DNA of 64,000 bases. Origin: Limnochordaceae bacterium. GTDB taxonomy: Bacteria > Bacillota > Limnochordia > Limnochordales > Geochordaceae. The stretch lies in contig JADBKR010000003.1 in NCBI GenBank assembly GCA_014896295.1, positions 1 to 64,000 on the forward strand, written 5' to 3'. Made by a program: the position numbers and the translations under genes. The notes beneath the pieces are model-generated. The model was given only the letters and a program-made list of their open reading frames with translations, was not told the DNA's origin and searched no databases. Shown one piece after another: positions 48,365 through 56,421 of the stretch. Numbering within the stretch: position 1 is the stretch's first letter; each line of letters begins with the position of its first letter.

Positions 48365-48784
48365 TCAGGCAGGCGGGACGATGAAAAGCACAAACGTGCA
48401 TGGGGCGCCCCCCGGGTTGGACAGGCTGTGGGCCACGTCGGCAGCGAGCGCCGCCACGTCGCCGGCGGCGAGCGAGACCTGCTCCTCCCCTGCCTGCACA
48501 ACGAGCTGGCCTGCCATTACCACGAAGAGTTCGACGGTGCCTGGTCGATGGGCGTGGAAGGTGCCTGTCGTTTGGCGGCCAGGTAGGTAGTAATGGATGA
48601 CCTCGACGCCGTGGATGAGCGGGAGCAGCGTCTCCCGGACGGCTCCGGTCTCGGGATCGAGGAGGCGCTTGCCGGCACCTGGGCGGCTGACCTGGACGCG
48701 GCGCAAGGAAGCCTCGCCCAACAGTTCGGGCAGGCTCTTGCCGACCCCCTCAGCGAGGTGGGGTTGGCCCGATTCCGTGGACAC
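48365..48784 (-). pseudogene. Cupin-domain regulator lacking its HTH
   Basis: Up to 139 residues. The C-terminal cupin barrel is intact: GVEVIHYYLPGRQTTGTFHA, HRPGTVELFVVMAGQLVVQA, LAAGDVAALAADVAHSLSNP. The preceding stretch (AEGVGKSLPELLGEASLRRV) is the linker usual in XRE-cupin repressors, but the DNA-binding domain is missing where transposase DNA begins at about 48785. A free-standing cupin cannot be excluded, though the linker argues for truncation. Confidence 0.65.
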
Positions 48785-49222
48785 CTACACACTTGGAGCG
48801 GAGCCCCAACGAGGAGGGTGTCCCGTGCCACCAACCCGACCCCCCCTACCCGCCGGAGTTTCGCGCCGAGGCCGTGCGGCTGGTGCGCACCTCCGACAAG
48901 ACGCAGAAGGCGATCGCCGCAGGCCTCGGGGTCTCCACGGAATCTCTGTGCAAATGGGTACGCTAGGCTGAGATGGACGCCGGCGAGCGCGAGGGCCTGA
49001 CGACGACCGAGCGGGAAGAGCTGCAGCGGCTGCGCCGGGAGAACCGCATCCTTCGGGAAGAGCGAGCGATCGTGAAAAAAGCCGCGGCCTTCTTGGCTCG
49101 GGAGACCGACCGGACCCGGTAGCGGGGTTCCGGTTCGTGGAGCCGCAGAAGGCCGAGCATTCCGTCGCGATGCTGGGCCGGGTGCTGGACGTCTCCTCCA
49201 GCGAGTACTACGCATGGCGCCA
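48785..49222 (+). mobile_element. IS3-family remnant (orfA with stop, start of orfB)
   Basis: orfA reads YPPEFRAEAVRLVRTSDKTQ, KAIAAGLGVSTESLCKWVR, then an in-frame TAG (48964-48966), then [40 protein letters not shown] to TAG 49120-49122. A CCCCCC run at about 48841-48846 also breaks the frame. orfB begins RFVEPQKAEHSVAMLGRVLD, VSSSEYYAWRH and stops being IS3-like at 49222. Confidence 0.75.
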
Positions 49223-49440
49223 CCGCTGGGTGATCGAGAACACAGACTTTCACGAGGCGAAGTCCCGCTGGCACCTGGATCACGGCTACGTGCACACGGC
49301 CACGGCCATCCAGGCCGTTCACTGGTTGCAGATGTTGGCCATCAACGTGATGCGGATGTTCTTCCAACACACCTGCGGGCGTTTGGCCGAGACGGCCAAA
49401 CCCTGGCAGAAGCGGCCCGGGCGATGGAAGGGGAGCTGCG
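49223..49440 (+). mobile_element. C-terminal scrap of an IS4-type DDE transposase
   Basis: RWVIENTDFHEAKSRWHLDH, GYVHTATAIQAVHWLQMLAI, NVMRMFF matches the end of IS4-like transposases, with the catalytic Glu in IEN. It is joined in frame to the IS3 orfB start, forming a chimera. Confidence 0.6.
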
Positions 49441-50467
49441 GCACGGCTCCCGGCTGCCCCCGCCGATCTGCGGCTGATCTGGGACACCGGATAGCGCGCC
49501 CAAAGGGCCGTGGGCACGTAGCCGGGAGACGGAAAGCCACCGCGCACCCGAAAGCCGGTTTCGAGGCCGGCAAGGCCTTTGTCGTCCTGTGTGCACCCGA
49601 ACAAGCGTCCACAGCACAACCTCGCTGGCGAACCATGATCCAAATTCTGGCAGCGCGATGTCTGGTCGACCCCTGCAGTCCTTGCTCTTGCTCATCGATG
49701 AGCGCGGCCAGGGTCCCCAGCGCGTCGAGGAGGCCTGGGCCAAAGTGGGCGACGCAGTCGCCCGGCGTGACGTAGGTCGGCACAGCGCCCCAGCCTCGCT
49801 CGGCCAGCATCGCGGCGCCCCGACCGCCGATTGCGGCTTCGGCCTTGGGTTGGTGGACGATGAGGTCCGGTATCAGGTTCGGGACTTCTCGCAGGTCGGG
49901 GGCGAAGTACGCCCGCGGTTCGGGGCTGTAGACGTTCACCGTGCGCATCCACCGCAGGGCGGCCGCCAGATAGCTGGCGCGGCCGATGGTGACGGGGGCG
50001 CCGAGGTCGAACTCCACGTAGACGCGCAAGCCCCGGCCCACGCCCCGCAGGCGCACAAGCCGCTGGGAAAGGCCGTCGACCAGGGGTGTCGCATCCAGCC
50101 CCAGCAGGTCGCCGATCAGCACGGCGTTTTCGAGCACGCCCCACGGCGAGTGCGGCAAAGGAACCGGAAGGACGGCGTAGGCGCGCCGACGCAGTTCCAG
50201 CGTCAGGGGGTTTTGCACGCCGGTCGTGGTCAGGATGAGGTCCGGTCGCAACCGCTCGAGCAGTTCCCACCGGGCCTTGGTGTAGTTGCCCACTACGGGA
50301 AGCTGCTTCGCAGCGTCGGGCCGATAGCAGAAGCTGCTCTGCCCGATGAATCGACCGCCCCCACCGAGCAGGAAGACCGTCTTTGTGGCGTTCGGCGCCA
50401 GGCTCACGACGCGGTTTGGCGCGTCGGGCAGGTCCCGTTCACCGAGCCATTCATGGGTGATGCGCAT
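49319..50467 (-). pseudogene. Cobalamin-type periplasmic binding protein (BtuF-like), 3' end replaced
   Basis: From ATG 50467. Helical-backbone metal-receptor fold: RVVSLAPNATKTVFLLGGGG, VGNYTKARWELLERLRPDLI, LTTTGVQNPLTLELRRRAYA, ENAVLIGDLLGLDA, RASYLAAALRWM. Such proteins bind B12 or siderophore and pass it to an ABC importer. No signal peptide is visible at this start; some Gram-positive homologues are cytoplasmic or use later anchors. After about residue 270 the frame runs through transposase scrap, so the natural C-terminus is lost. The adjacent fragment at 50484 is a usual companion in B12 clusters. Confidence 0.7.
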
Positions 50468-50483
50468 GTGGGGTGAAGCTTCC

Positions 50484-50918
50484 TTACCCTCGCCCTGGCT
50501 GTTCGTCGAGCAAGTCGGCGAAGGCAAACCCGTCCCGCTCCACCACCGCAGCCCGGCGAAATGCCACGGGCCGCCTAAACACAGGTCCGTCGTAGACCAG
50601 CGTGTGAAACTCCCCGTTCTCCCCGCATGGGTCGGCCCCAGCCGGCAGGGCCTCCAGAAACGCGTCGTCGAACTCCCGCCCGGCCCACGACACATCCAGA
50701 CGGGGCAGGTCGACGCACACCCCCACCGCCCGGAAGCCGGCGCGCACGAACTCCCGAGCGACGGCCCGCGTCTCCTGCCCCCACAGCGGGAACCCTGCCT
50801 CCATCCCGGCCCGAGCCTTCTGCTGCTCTCGGTGGGCTCGCGCGTCGACGAAGAGGAGACCCTCCAACGCCATCAGCCGGAGAGGCCGCCTCTTCGCAAT
50901 GCCAGCACGCAGTACCAT
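50484..50918 (-). pseudogene. Diphthine-ammonia-ligase-like ATP pyrophosphatase, C-terminal fragment
   Basis: The last 100 residues match the MJ0570/Dph6-type domain: GFPLWGQETRAVAREFVRAG, FRAVGVCVDLPRLDVSWAGR, PAGADPCGENGEFHTLVYDG. The N-terminal PP-loop nucleotide-binding half is absent; the first 40 residues (MVLRAGIAKRRPL) look unrelated. Bacterial homologues often accompany B12 uptake genes. It ends 17 bases before the BtuF-like gene, so the two were one operon. Confidence 0.7.
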
Positions 50919-51099
50919 GCGAGCTGTCGCAGGTGGTATGGCCGCCGTACGAGAGGCTACCGCGTACCATGGCTCTGGATGACCCGAATGAGAGACTTGG
51001 AGCTATGGCCGGGCGTGGCTGCGACAACTCGACGGGTCCTGGCCCGGGTGGTATGATGCGGGTGCGCCTGCATGCCGCTGCGCCAAGGGGGTTAGGCTG

Positions 51100-51288
51100 G
51101 TGGCCTCGGTGAAAGAAGAGATCCGGCGCCTTCTGGAGCAGCTGCCGGACGACTGCTCGCTGGAAGATGTGCAGTACCACCTGTATGTACGCCAGAAGAT
51201 CGAGCTCAGCCTGGCAGACGTCCGCCAGGGGCACGTCGTGGGCCAGGAGGAAGCCGAGCGACGGCTTGCCCGATGGCTCGAGAAGTAG
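51100..51288 (+). CDS. Antitoxin-like small protein
   Basis: 62 residues from GTG 51100. SVKEEIRRLLEQLPDDCSLE, DVQYHLYVRQKIELSLADVR, HVVGQEEAERRLARWLEK is the pattern of antitoxins paired with ParE/RelE toxins. It neutralises the toxin and usually represses its own promoter. It overlaps the toxin start by 16 bases. A TATGAT near 51049 may be its -10. Confidence 0.75.
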   Translation: MASVKEEIRRLLEQLPDDCSLEDVQYHLYVRQKIELSLADVRQGHVVGQEEAERRLARWLEK

Positions 51289-51470
51289 TCTGGACCTTTC
51301 GTGCCTTGCAGGATGTCGAGGCCATCGCCGACTACATCGCCAGAGACTCGCCCGGCTACGGGGCCTCGCTCGTCGCCCGCCTGGTGCACGCGGCCCGCTC
51401 CCTGGCTGAGGAGTTTCGTGGGGCCTGGCCGGAAGGGGAGGCACCGCGTAAGCGTAAGTCGACCAGGTGA
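51273..51470 (+). pseudogene. ParE/RelE-type toxin, C-terminally truncated
   Basis: 65 residues from ATG 51273. VVWTFRALQDVEAIADYIAR, YGASLVARLVHAARSLAEEF is the ParE N-terminal hairpin of helices. The expected C-terminal strands with the arginine/tyrosine active-site segment are replaced by PEGEAPRKRKSTR and a stop. A frame slip near 51420 could explain this. The toxin is inferred inactive or weakened. Confidence 0.65.
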
Positions 51471-51783
51471 CGACCCGGCTCGGTGCCTCGGGCAGCCCCA
51501 GCCCCCCGAGCCCTCCCTCACCGCCCCCGCTTTCGCTGCCGGGACCGAGCGGCACCAAAGCACGGGCCTCCCCGTGCCCCGAACCCGACGATCCGGCTCC
51601 CCGGCCGCTCTTCCTTCCAAAAACCGCCAGCCCCCGGCTGGCCGGGGGGCTGGCAGGGGTCCTCCTGGAGATCCCGACGCTCCAGCTACGCGCGAGATCC
51701 ACCCCCTGAAGTGCTCAAAGAGCGGGGGGCGCGACAGCAGTACCCCGTCGCGGCGGTGGGATCCGAGTCATTACCGTGGGCTG
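51471..51783. other. Gene-free spacer with a strong hairpin
   Basis: No gene. A 10-bp stem GCCAGCCCCC/GGGGGCTGGC at 51626-51654 is preceded by AAAAA, so it would terminate minus-strand transcription, although no minus-strand gene lies upstream of it. Confidence 0.5.
51626..51654 (-). terminator. Minus-strand terminator-like hairpin
   Basis: Ten-bp perfect stem. The minus strand continues GGTTTTTGG. Confidence 0.55.
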
Positions 51784-51813
51784 TTGGCTAACATGCGTCG
51801 TATATGTTAGCAT
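51784..51813 (+). promoter_or_regulatory. Promoter with palindromic operator for the RHH-protease pair
   Basis: -35 TTGGCT (51784-51789), 18-base spacer, -10 TAGCAT (51808-51813). The perfect inverted repeat GCTAACAT (51787-51794)/ATGTTAGC (51804-51811) overlaps both elements, as expected for autorepression by the RHH protein. Confidence 0.6.
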
Positions 51814-51850
51814 AGTGGCGTCGCCTCAGAGGACGGGAGGACCGAAGCCA

Positions 51851-52270
51851 ATGGCCACCACACAAGGAAAGGGCGCGACGTTGTACCTTCGAGGCCTGCC
51901 CCGGGAGTTGGCTCGGGCGTCCAAGGCAGCGGCCGCCGAGCGAGGTGTGACACTCACGCAGTTTGTTGCGGAGGCGCTGCAGGAGAAGCTGACGGCCGCC
52001 CGTACCGTACCCGCGGGCACCAGCGATCCGTTGGTCGCCCTGCAGACGGACATGGAATGGTTCGAAGCCAACCGGTCCCGGTTGCTGGAAGCTTACGGCG
52101 GCCTGTATGTCGCCATCGTCGACCAGCAAGTGGTGGACTCGGACGAGGAATTCGCCCGCTTGGCCCAGCGGGTGTTCGCCCGTTTCGGCCCACGTCCCGT
52201 GTTCATGCCCAGGGTGACGCCGGAGGAGCGAACTGTCCGGGTGCCATCCCCGAGGGTGGTGAGGTCGTGA
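51851..52270 (+). CDS. Ribbon-helix-helix protein with DUF5678-like domain
   Basis: 139 residues from ATG 51851, with GGACGGGAGG upstream. The N-terminal RHH/CopG-like segment is GATLYLRGLPRELARASKAA, AAERGVTLTQFVAEALQEKL. The C-terminal half, WFEANRSRLLEAYGGLYVAI, VDQQVVDSDEEFARLAQRVF, ARFGPRPVFMPRV, matches the DUF5678 pattern. Its stop overlaps the protease start as GTGA. A DNA-binding, antitoxin-like regulator is inferred from the RHH and operator. Confidence 0.75.
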   Translation: MATTQGKGATLYLRGLPRELARASKAAAAERGVTLTQFVAEALQEKLTAARTVPAGTSDPLVALQTDMEWFEANRSRLLEAYGGLYVAIVDQQVVDSDEEFARLAQRVFARFGPRPVFMPRVTPEERTVRVPSPRVVRS

Positions 52271-52644
52271 GGTCGCGTTATCCGTACGACACATCCTGTG
52301 AGCCGCCTGCCCCGGTCGTTCCGGTGCGCATCAGCGTCCCGGGAAGCCGCGACCGAGGGGTCGCGCTCGCCGCGCTGATCGATTCCGGGGCAGACGTGAC
52401 CGTGATCCCAACGGCCGTTGCCGGGGCCATGGGGCTTCCTCCGATCGGGGCGCTGAAGGTGTCGGGGGTGGCCGGCATCGTTCGCAGGGCCATCGTTTAC
52501 GCGGCCGAGGTCGAAATCAACGGCTTGCGGCGAACGGTGGAGGTGGTTGGCCTGGGTCAAGAAGCGTTACTGGGACGCAACTTCATCAACCAGTGTGTGC
52601 TCACGCTGGATGGACCCGAGCTTCAGGCGGAGGTAACAGCGTAG
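52267..52644 (+). CDS. Retropepsin-like (clan AA) aspartic protease
   Basis: 125 residues from GTG 52267. Single-domain aspartic protease with the active-site loop ALIDSGADVTVIP (catalytic Asp about residue 39) and the C-terminal signature ALLGRNFINQCVLTLDG, as in retroviral and bacterial gag-polyprotein-type proteases that act as dimers. No signal peptide, so it is cytoplasmic. Translation is coupled to the RHH-DUF5678 gene. The target is unknown; cleavage of the partner or a cellular protein is possible. Confidence 0.82.
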   Translation: MRSRYPYDTSCEPPAPVVPVRISVPGSRDRGVALAALIDSGADVTVIPTAVAGAMGLPPIGALKVSGVAGIVRRAIVYAAEVEINGLRRTVEVVGLGQEALLGRNFINQCVLTLDGPELQAEVTA

Positions 52645-52914
52645 TTTGGAATCGGCCAGGCCTGTTGGCCGGCTGTCATCAGGGCCCGGCGGATGGGCTC
52701 GTGGCTGTGGCTGCCCGGGACGGACGGATGCCGGTTGCCGACTGGCTGGACCCCTTCGTGGCGGCCACCACGTTGACCGCCATCATGTTCGTCTCGCTGC
52801 TCCTGGTCGTGCTGTGGCCGCACTTACCCGAGCCAGCCTCGAGCACGGTATGGCTGGCCAGGGGTGCAGTGTACCCTCAGTGGTGCTACGTTTTGGGGAG
52901 GTCCTGTTTAGCAC
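52645..52914. other. Decayed spacer with a membrane-helix fragment
   Basis: A frame from ATG 52728 (MPVADWLDPFVAATTLTAIM, FVSLLLVVLWPHL) gives one membrane helix, perhaps the start of a lost transporter. Nothing else is recognised. Confidence 0.35.
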
Positions 52915-53589
52915 CAGCAGCTGCCGTTCCGCTATGGCCTCACCGTGGGCGAGCTGGCTCGGTACCTCAACGAGACGAGAGGGTGGAGGGCTGCCCTCGA
53001 GGTCGTCACGATGGACGGGTGGCGGCGAAGCATGTGGTTCGACGAGACGGGGCTCCCCTGGGTCATGCCCTCGCCCAACATGCCCACGCTGGAGACGGCG
53101 ACGGTGTATCCGGGGACCGTGCTCTTCGAGGGGACCAACTTGTCCGAAGGGCGGGGCACGTGTCGGCCCTTCGAGCTCATCGGGGCGCCCTGGGTGTCGT
53201 CGGCGCGGTTGGTCGACGCACTGTACGAGAACATGGAGGCCGCCGGGGTGCGGGGCGCGTTGATCCGGGAGGCGTACTTCATCCCGACGTTCGACAAGTA
53301 CCAGGGAGAGGTCTGCCGGGGCGTCCAAGTCCACGTGGTGGACCGGAGCGCCTACGAGCCGGTGAAGGCCGGCGTGGTCTTCCTCAAGACGTTGAGGGAC
53401 CTGCACCCGAAAGCATTCCAATGGCGCCGGTTTGACGACGGCGCCTATGCGATCGACCGGCTGGCCGGGACGGACGCCCTGCGCACCATGATCGACCCCG
53501 GCGCCCCGCTCGACGAACTCGTGGCGCGCATGGCCGTCGGCGCCGACGCCTTCGCCCGCGGGCGGACGCTCTACTTCCTCTATTCGTAA
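52915..53589 (+). pseudogene. Exo-N-acetylmuramidase NamZ (DUF1343), C-terminal part
   Basis: About 224 residues to TAA 53587-53589, open from QQLPFRYGLTVGELARYLNE. NamZ removes terminal MurNAc from peptidoglycan fragments. The conserved centre is visible: MWFDETGLPWVMPSPNMPTL, VYPGTVLFEGTNLSEGRGT, FELIGAPWVSSARL, YFIPTFDKYQGEVCRGVQVH. The N-terminal catalytic half (about 170 residues) and any signal peptide are missing upstream of about 52915. A 5' deletion is inferred. Confidence 0.8.
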
Positions 53590-53670
53590 GAGCAGGAAAC
53601 TGCTCATCCTGCCAGGCTGCCCGCGTGCGATGGGGTCGGCGAGCGCCGGAGCCCCAAAGCCCGGGGAGTG

Positions 53671-54534
53671 CTATCCCCGAGGGCGGACCGCGCGGCCCGC
53701 GGCGCCGAAGACCCTCATCCGGTCGGCGGCCGTCCGCTGCATGGCCTCGCGGGCGGCGGCCAGCGGCTTGCGGACGTCGACGCCCGAAGAGCCCGATGCG
53801 CTGACGAACGCCTCGATGAAGTCCTTGCGCAATTGCGTTCCCACGTTGACCTTGACCATGCCAAGGGCGATGGCCCGCTGGATCGCGTCATCAGGGGTGC
53901 CGGTGCCCCCGTGCATGACGAGCGGCACGTCGCAGAGCGCCGCGATCCTCTCCAGGCGTGCGAAGTCGAGCTGCGGAGGTATGTCGTAGAGGCCGTGGGC
54001 CGTTCCGATGGCTACGGCCAGGGCGTCCACGCCGGTTTGCCTCACGAACTCGGCGGCTGCATCGGGGTCTGTGAGCTGGCTTTGCCGGTCAGCCATGGTG
54101 TGCTTTCCCCGAAGGACCTGACCGAGTTCGGCTTCGACATCCACTCCGGCGGCATGCGCTGCCTCGACCACCCTGCGGGTGAGCGCGACGTTCTCGTCGA
54201 AGGGCAGGTGGGACCCGTCGATCATGACGGAGGTGTAGCCCATCCGGATGCATCGCATGACGAGGTCGAACGACTTGCTGTGGTCCAGATGCACACAGAC
54301 CGGTACCCTGGCTCGCTCGGCGGCTCGTACGGCGAGTTCACCCAGATAGGCCTCGCCTGTTGCAGCCAGATCGTTGGCGCCGGTCATCAGGATGACCGGG
54401 GCCTCCTCTGCCTCGGCCGCGTCGATGACTGCACGGACGCTCTCGACGTTGAAGACGTTGAACGCAGCGATTCCGTACCCCGCCTCCCGGGCGGGCCGGA
54501 GCAGTTCCGACAATCCGACAAGAGGCATGGGCAT
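53671..54534 (-). CDS. Class II fructose/tagatose-bisphosphate aldolase
   Basis: 287 residues from ATG 54534 behind GAAAGAGGG. Zinc aldolase cleaving a ketose 1,6-bisphosphate to two triose phosphates. Zinc ligands and active site: VCVHLDHSKSFDLV (His, Asp), EAELGQV, VAIGTAHGLYD, PLVMHGGTGTPDDAI and VKVNVGTQLR. The length and GTAHG motif fit the GatY/KbaY/FbaA group; substrate stereochemistry cannot be decided. It is the last gene of the sugar operon, 32 bases after the PfkB kinase. Confidence 0.93.
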   Translation of the reverse strand: MPMPLVGLSELLRPAREAGYGIAAFNVFNVESVRAVIDAAEAEEAPVILMTGANDLAATGEAYLGELAVRAAERARVPVCVHLDHSKSFDLVMRCIRMGYTSVMIDGSHLPFDENVALTRRVVEAAHAAGVDVEAELGQVLRGKHTMADRQSQLTDPDAAAEFVRQTGVDALAVAIGTAHGLYDIPPQLDFARLERIAALCDVPLVMHGGTGTPDDAIQRAIALGMVKVNVGTQLRKDFIEAFVSASGSSGVDVRKPLAAAREAMQRTAADRMRVFGAAGRAVRPRG

Positions 54535-54566
54535 CGTTCCCTCTTTCCTGGATCCCAGTTGTTGCA

Positions 54567-55538
54567 CTAGTACGACCGCCGCTCGGGCAAGCGCCGCACC
54601 TCGACGCCACTCAGGCGCCGTTCGACTTCCGCCCGGGCGGGGAAGCGGGTCCCCACGATGGCTGCCGTGGCTGCCGCGGTAGCTGTGGCGAACCGCGCGA
54701 TGGTCTCCCATGACCACCCCGACTGGAGCCCGTGGACGGTGGCGGCCAGCAGTGCATCCCCGCACCCGGCTGTGGTGCCGCCAGTCTCCACAGGGGCGAT
54801 GGCACGAAACATACCCTGGGCCGTGAAGAAGACAGCCCCCTCGGCCCCGAGGGTCAGGATCAGGGCCTCACTGTCCCCCGGTCTGCCAGACGACAGCTTC
54901 TCCCACACCGCCCTGCCGGCTTCGGCCGCCGTCTCGCTGTCGGGCAGCGGCACGCCCACGAGCTGACTCAACTCGTCCCGGTTAGGTTTGGCGATCTGTG
55001 GCGGCAAGGTGAGGCTTTCCCTCAGCGCCTGACCGGACGTGTCGATCACGACGGAGACGCCCCGCTCCCGCAAGTTCCTCCCGACGGCGGCGTAGTAGTT
55101 GGGAGGGCAGCCCGGCGGGATGCTGCCCGAGAAGATGACGACATCGCCGGGGGACACAGCCTGCAGGATGACGCGTCGGACGGCCTCCAGGTCGTCGGGG
55201 GTGACGGGGGGGCCCGGCTCGTTGAGCTCGGTCAGCATCCCGAATTCCTGTTCGTATACCTTGGTGCTGACGCGGGTCTCCCCGGCCTCCAGCCACACGA
55301 AGCGACACTCGAGCCCATGCTGTGACAGCCCGTCCACCACGCGCTGCCCGATGCGCCCGGCGACCAGCGCCACGACCAGGGACTCCTGGCCGAGCTGCCT
55401 GAGCGCCAGGCTGACGTTGATGCCCTTTCCGCTGGCATCTTCCCGCACTTCTTCCGCCCGGTTGAGCTGCCCCCTCTCCACCCGGACGAAGCGCAGGGTT
55501 CGGTCAAGCGACGGGTTCAGTGTGACGGTGACGATCAC
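54567..55538 (-). CDS. PfkB-family 1-phosphofructokinase/tagatose-6-phosphate-type kinase
   Basis: 323 residues from GTG 55538, five bases after GAGGG. VIVTVTLNPSLDRTLRFVRV, EDASGKGINVSLALRQLGQE are hallmarks of 1-phosphofructokinase/LacC. The C-terminal catalytic motif reads TTAGCGDALLAATVHGLQSG, where the base Asp is present but the usual GAGD is GCGD. It phosphorylates a ketose phosphate to the bisphosphate used by the adjacent aldolase. Confidence 0.9.
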   Translation of the reverse strand: MIVTVTLNPSLDRTLRFVRVERGQLNRAEEVREDASGKGINVSLALRQLGQESLVVALVAGRIGQRVVDGLSQHGLECRFVWLEAGETRVSTKVYEQEFGMLTELNEPGPPVTPDDLEAVRRVILQAVSPGDVVIFSGSIPPGCPPNYYAAVGRNLRERGVSVVIDTSGQALRESLTLPPQIAKPNRDELSQLVGVPLPDSETAAEAGRAVWEKLSSGRPGDSEALILTLGAEGAVFFTAQGMFRAIAPVETGGTTAGCGDALLAATVHGLQSGWSWETIARFATATAAATAAIVGTRFPARAEVERRLSGVEVRRLPERRSY

Positions 55539-55593
55539 GTATCCCTCACTTGCCCCCAATTGCAGCTTGGAACGAGTTGCCTGCCGTCATCCC

Positions 55594-56421
55594 TCACCCC
55601 TTGACGGAGCCCGTCGTCAGACCCCGGATGAACTGCCGCTGCAGCAATCCGAAGACGATGATGGGAGGGACAGAGGCGAGCACACTGCCTGCAAACAGGG
55701 GCCCCCACCTCGTCTGGTACTGCCCGACGAACAGCGTCAAGAAGACGGGGACGGTCTGCATGTCGGAAGAGGTCAGGAAGGAAAGCGCGAACATGAGCTC
55801 GCTCCAGGACCACAGGAACGCATAGATCCCTACCGAGGCGATGCCGGGCAGCGTCAGTGGCAACACCACCTTGAAGAACGCCTGCATGCGGCTGTATCCG
55901 TCGATGGCGGCGGCTTCCTCGATCTCTTGGGGTACCTCCGCGAAGAAGTTACGCGTCAGCCACACGGCGATGGGGGTCGTGAACGGCAAGTACGAGACGA
56001 TGACGCCGAGATAGGTGTTCATGAGGTCCAGGCGTCGGAGCGTCAGGAGCAGCGGTACGACGAAGACGATTTGCGGAAACATCTGGGAGATCAAGATCGA
56101 CAACAGCAATCCGTGCCGCCCAGGAAAGCGAAAACGGGTCGTCGCGTATGCCGGCAGCATGGCTACGGCCACGGTGGCCAGGGCCGTGCCCGACCCGATG
56201 ATCACGCTGTTTGCGAAATACCGAGGGAAGTTGAGTCCCAGGACGTACTGGAAGTGTTCAAAGGTGACCTGGCGCGGCACGTATAGCAGCGGATAGGCGT
56301 AAATCTCCGAGTATGGCTTGAGCGCGGTCAGCACGAGCCACACGAACGGAAAGGCGATGACGATGGCGGCCGCTGTCACACCCAGGTACGCCAGAGCCAC
56401 CAGGTAACGGGGTGTCCTCAT
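55594..56421 (-). CDS. Carbohydrate ABC transporter permease (MalG type)
   Basis: 275 residues from ATG 56421. Six membrane helices (first AIVIAFPFVWLVLTAL). The EAA loop that contacts the ATPase is EEAAAIDGYSRMQAFFKVVL, followed by PLTLPGIASVGIYAFLWSW. It pairs with the preceding permease; their genes overlap by 4 bases. No ATPase gene is present, so a shared MsmK-type ATPase encoded elsewhere is inferred. Confidence 0.92.
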   Translation of the reverse strand: MRTPRYLVALAYLGVTAAAIVIAFPFVWLVLTALKPYSEIYAYPLLYVPRQVTFEHFQYVLGLNFPRYFANSVIIGSGTALATVAVAMLPAYATTRFRFPGRHGLLLSILISQMFPQIVFVVPLLLTLRRLDLMNTYLGVIVSYLPFTTPIAVWLTRNFFAEVPQEIEEAAAIDGYSRMQAFFKVVLPLTLPGIASVGIYAFLWSWSELMFALSFLTSSDMQTVPVFLTLFVGQYQTRWGPLFAGSVLASVPPIIVFGLLQRQFIRGLTTGSVKG

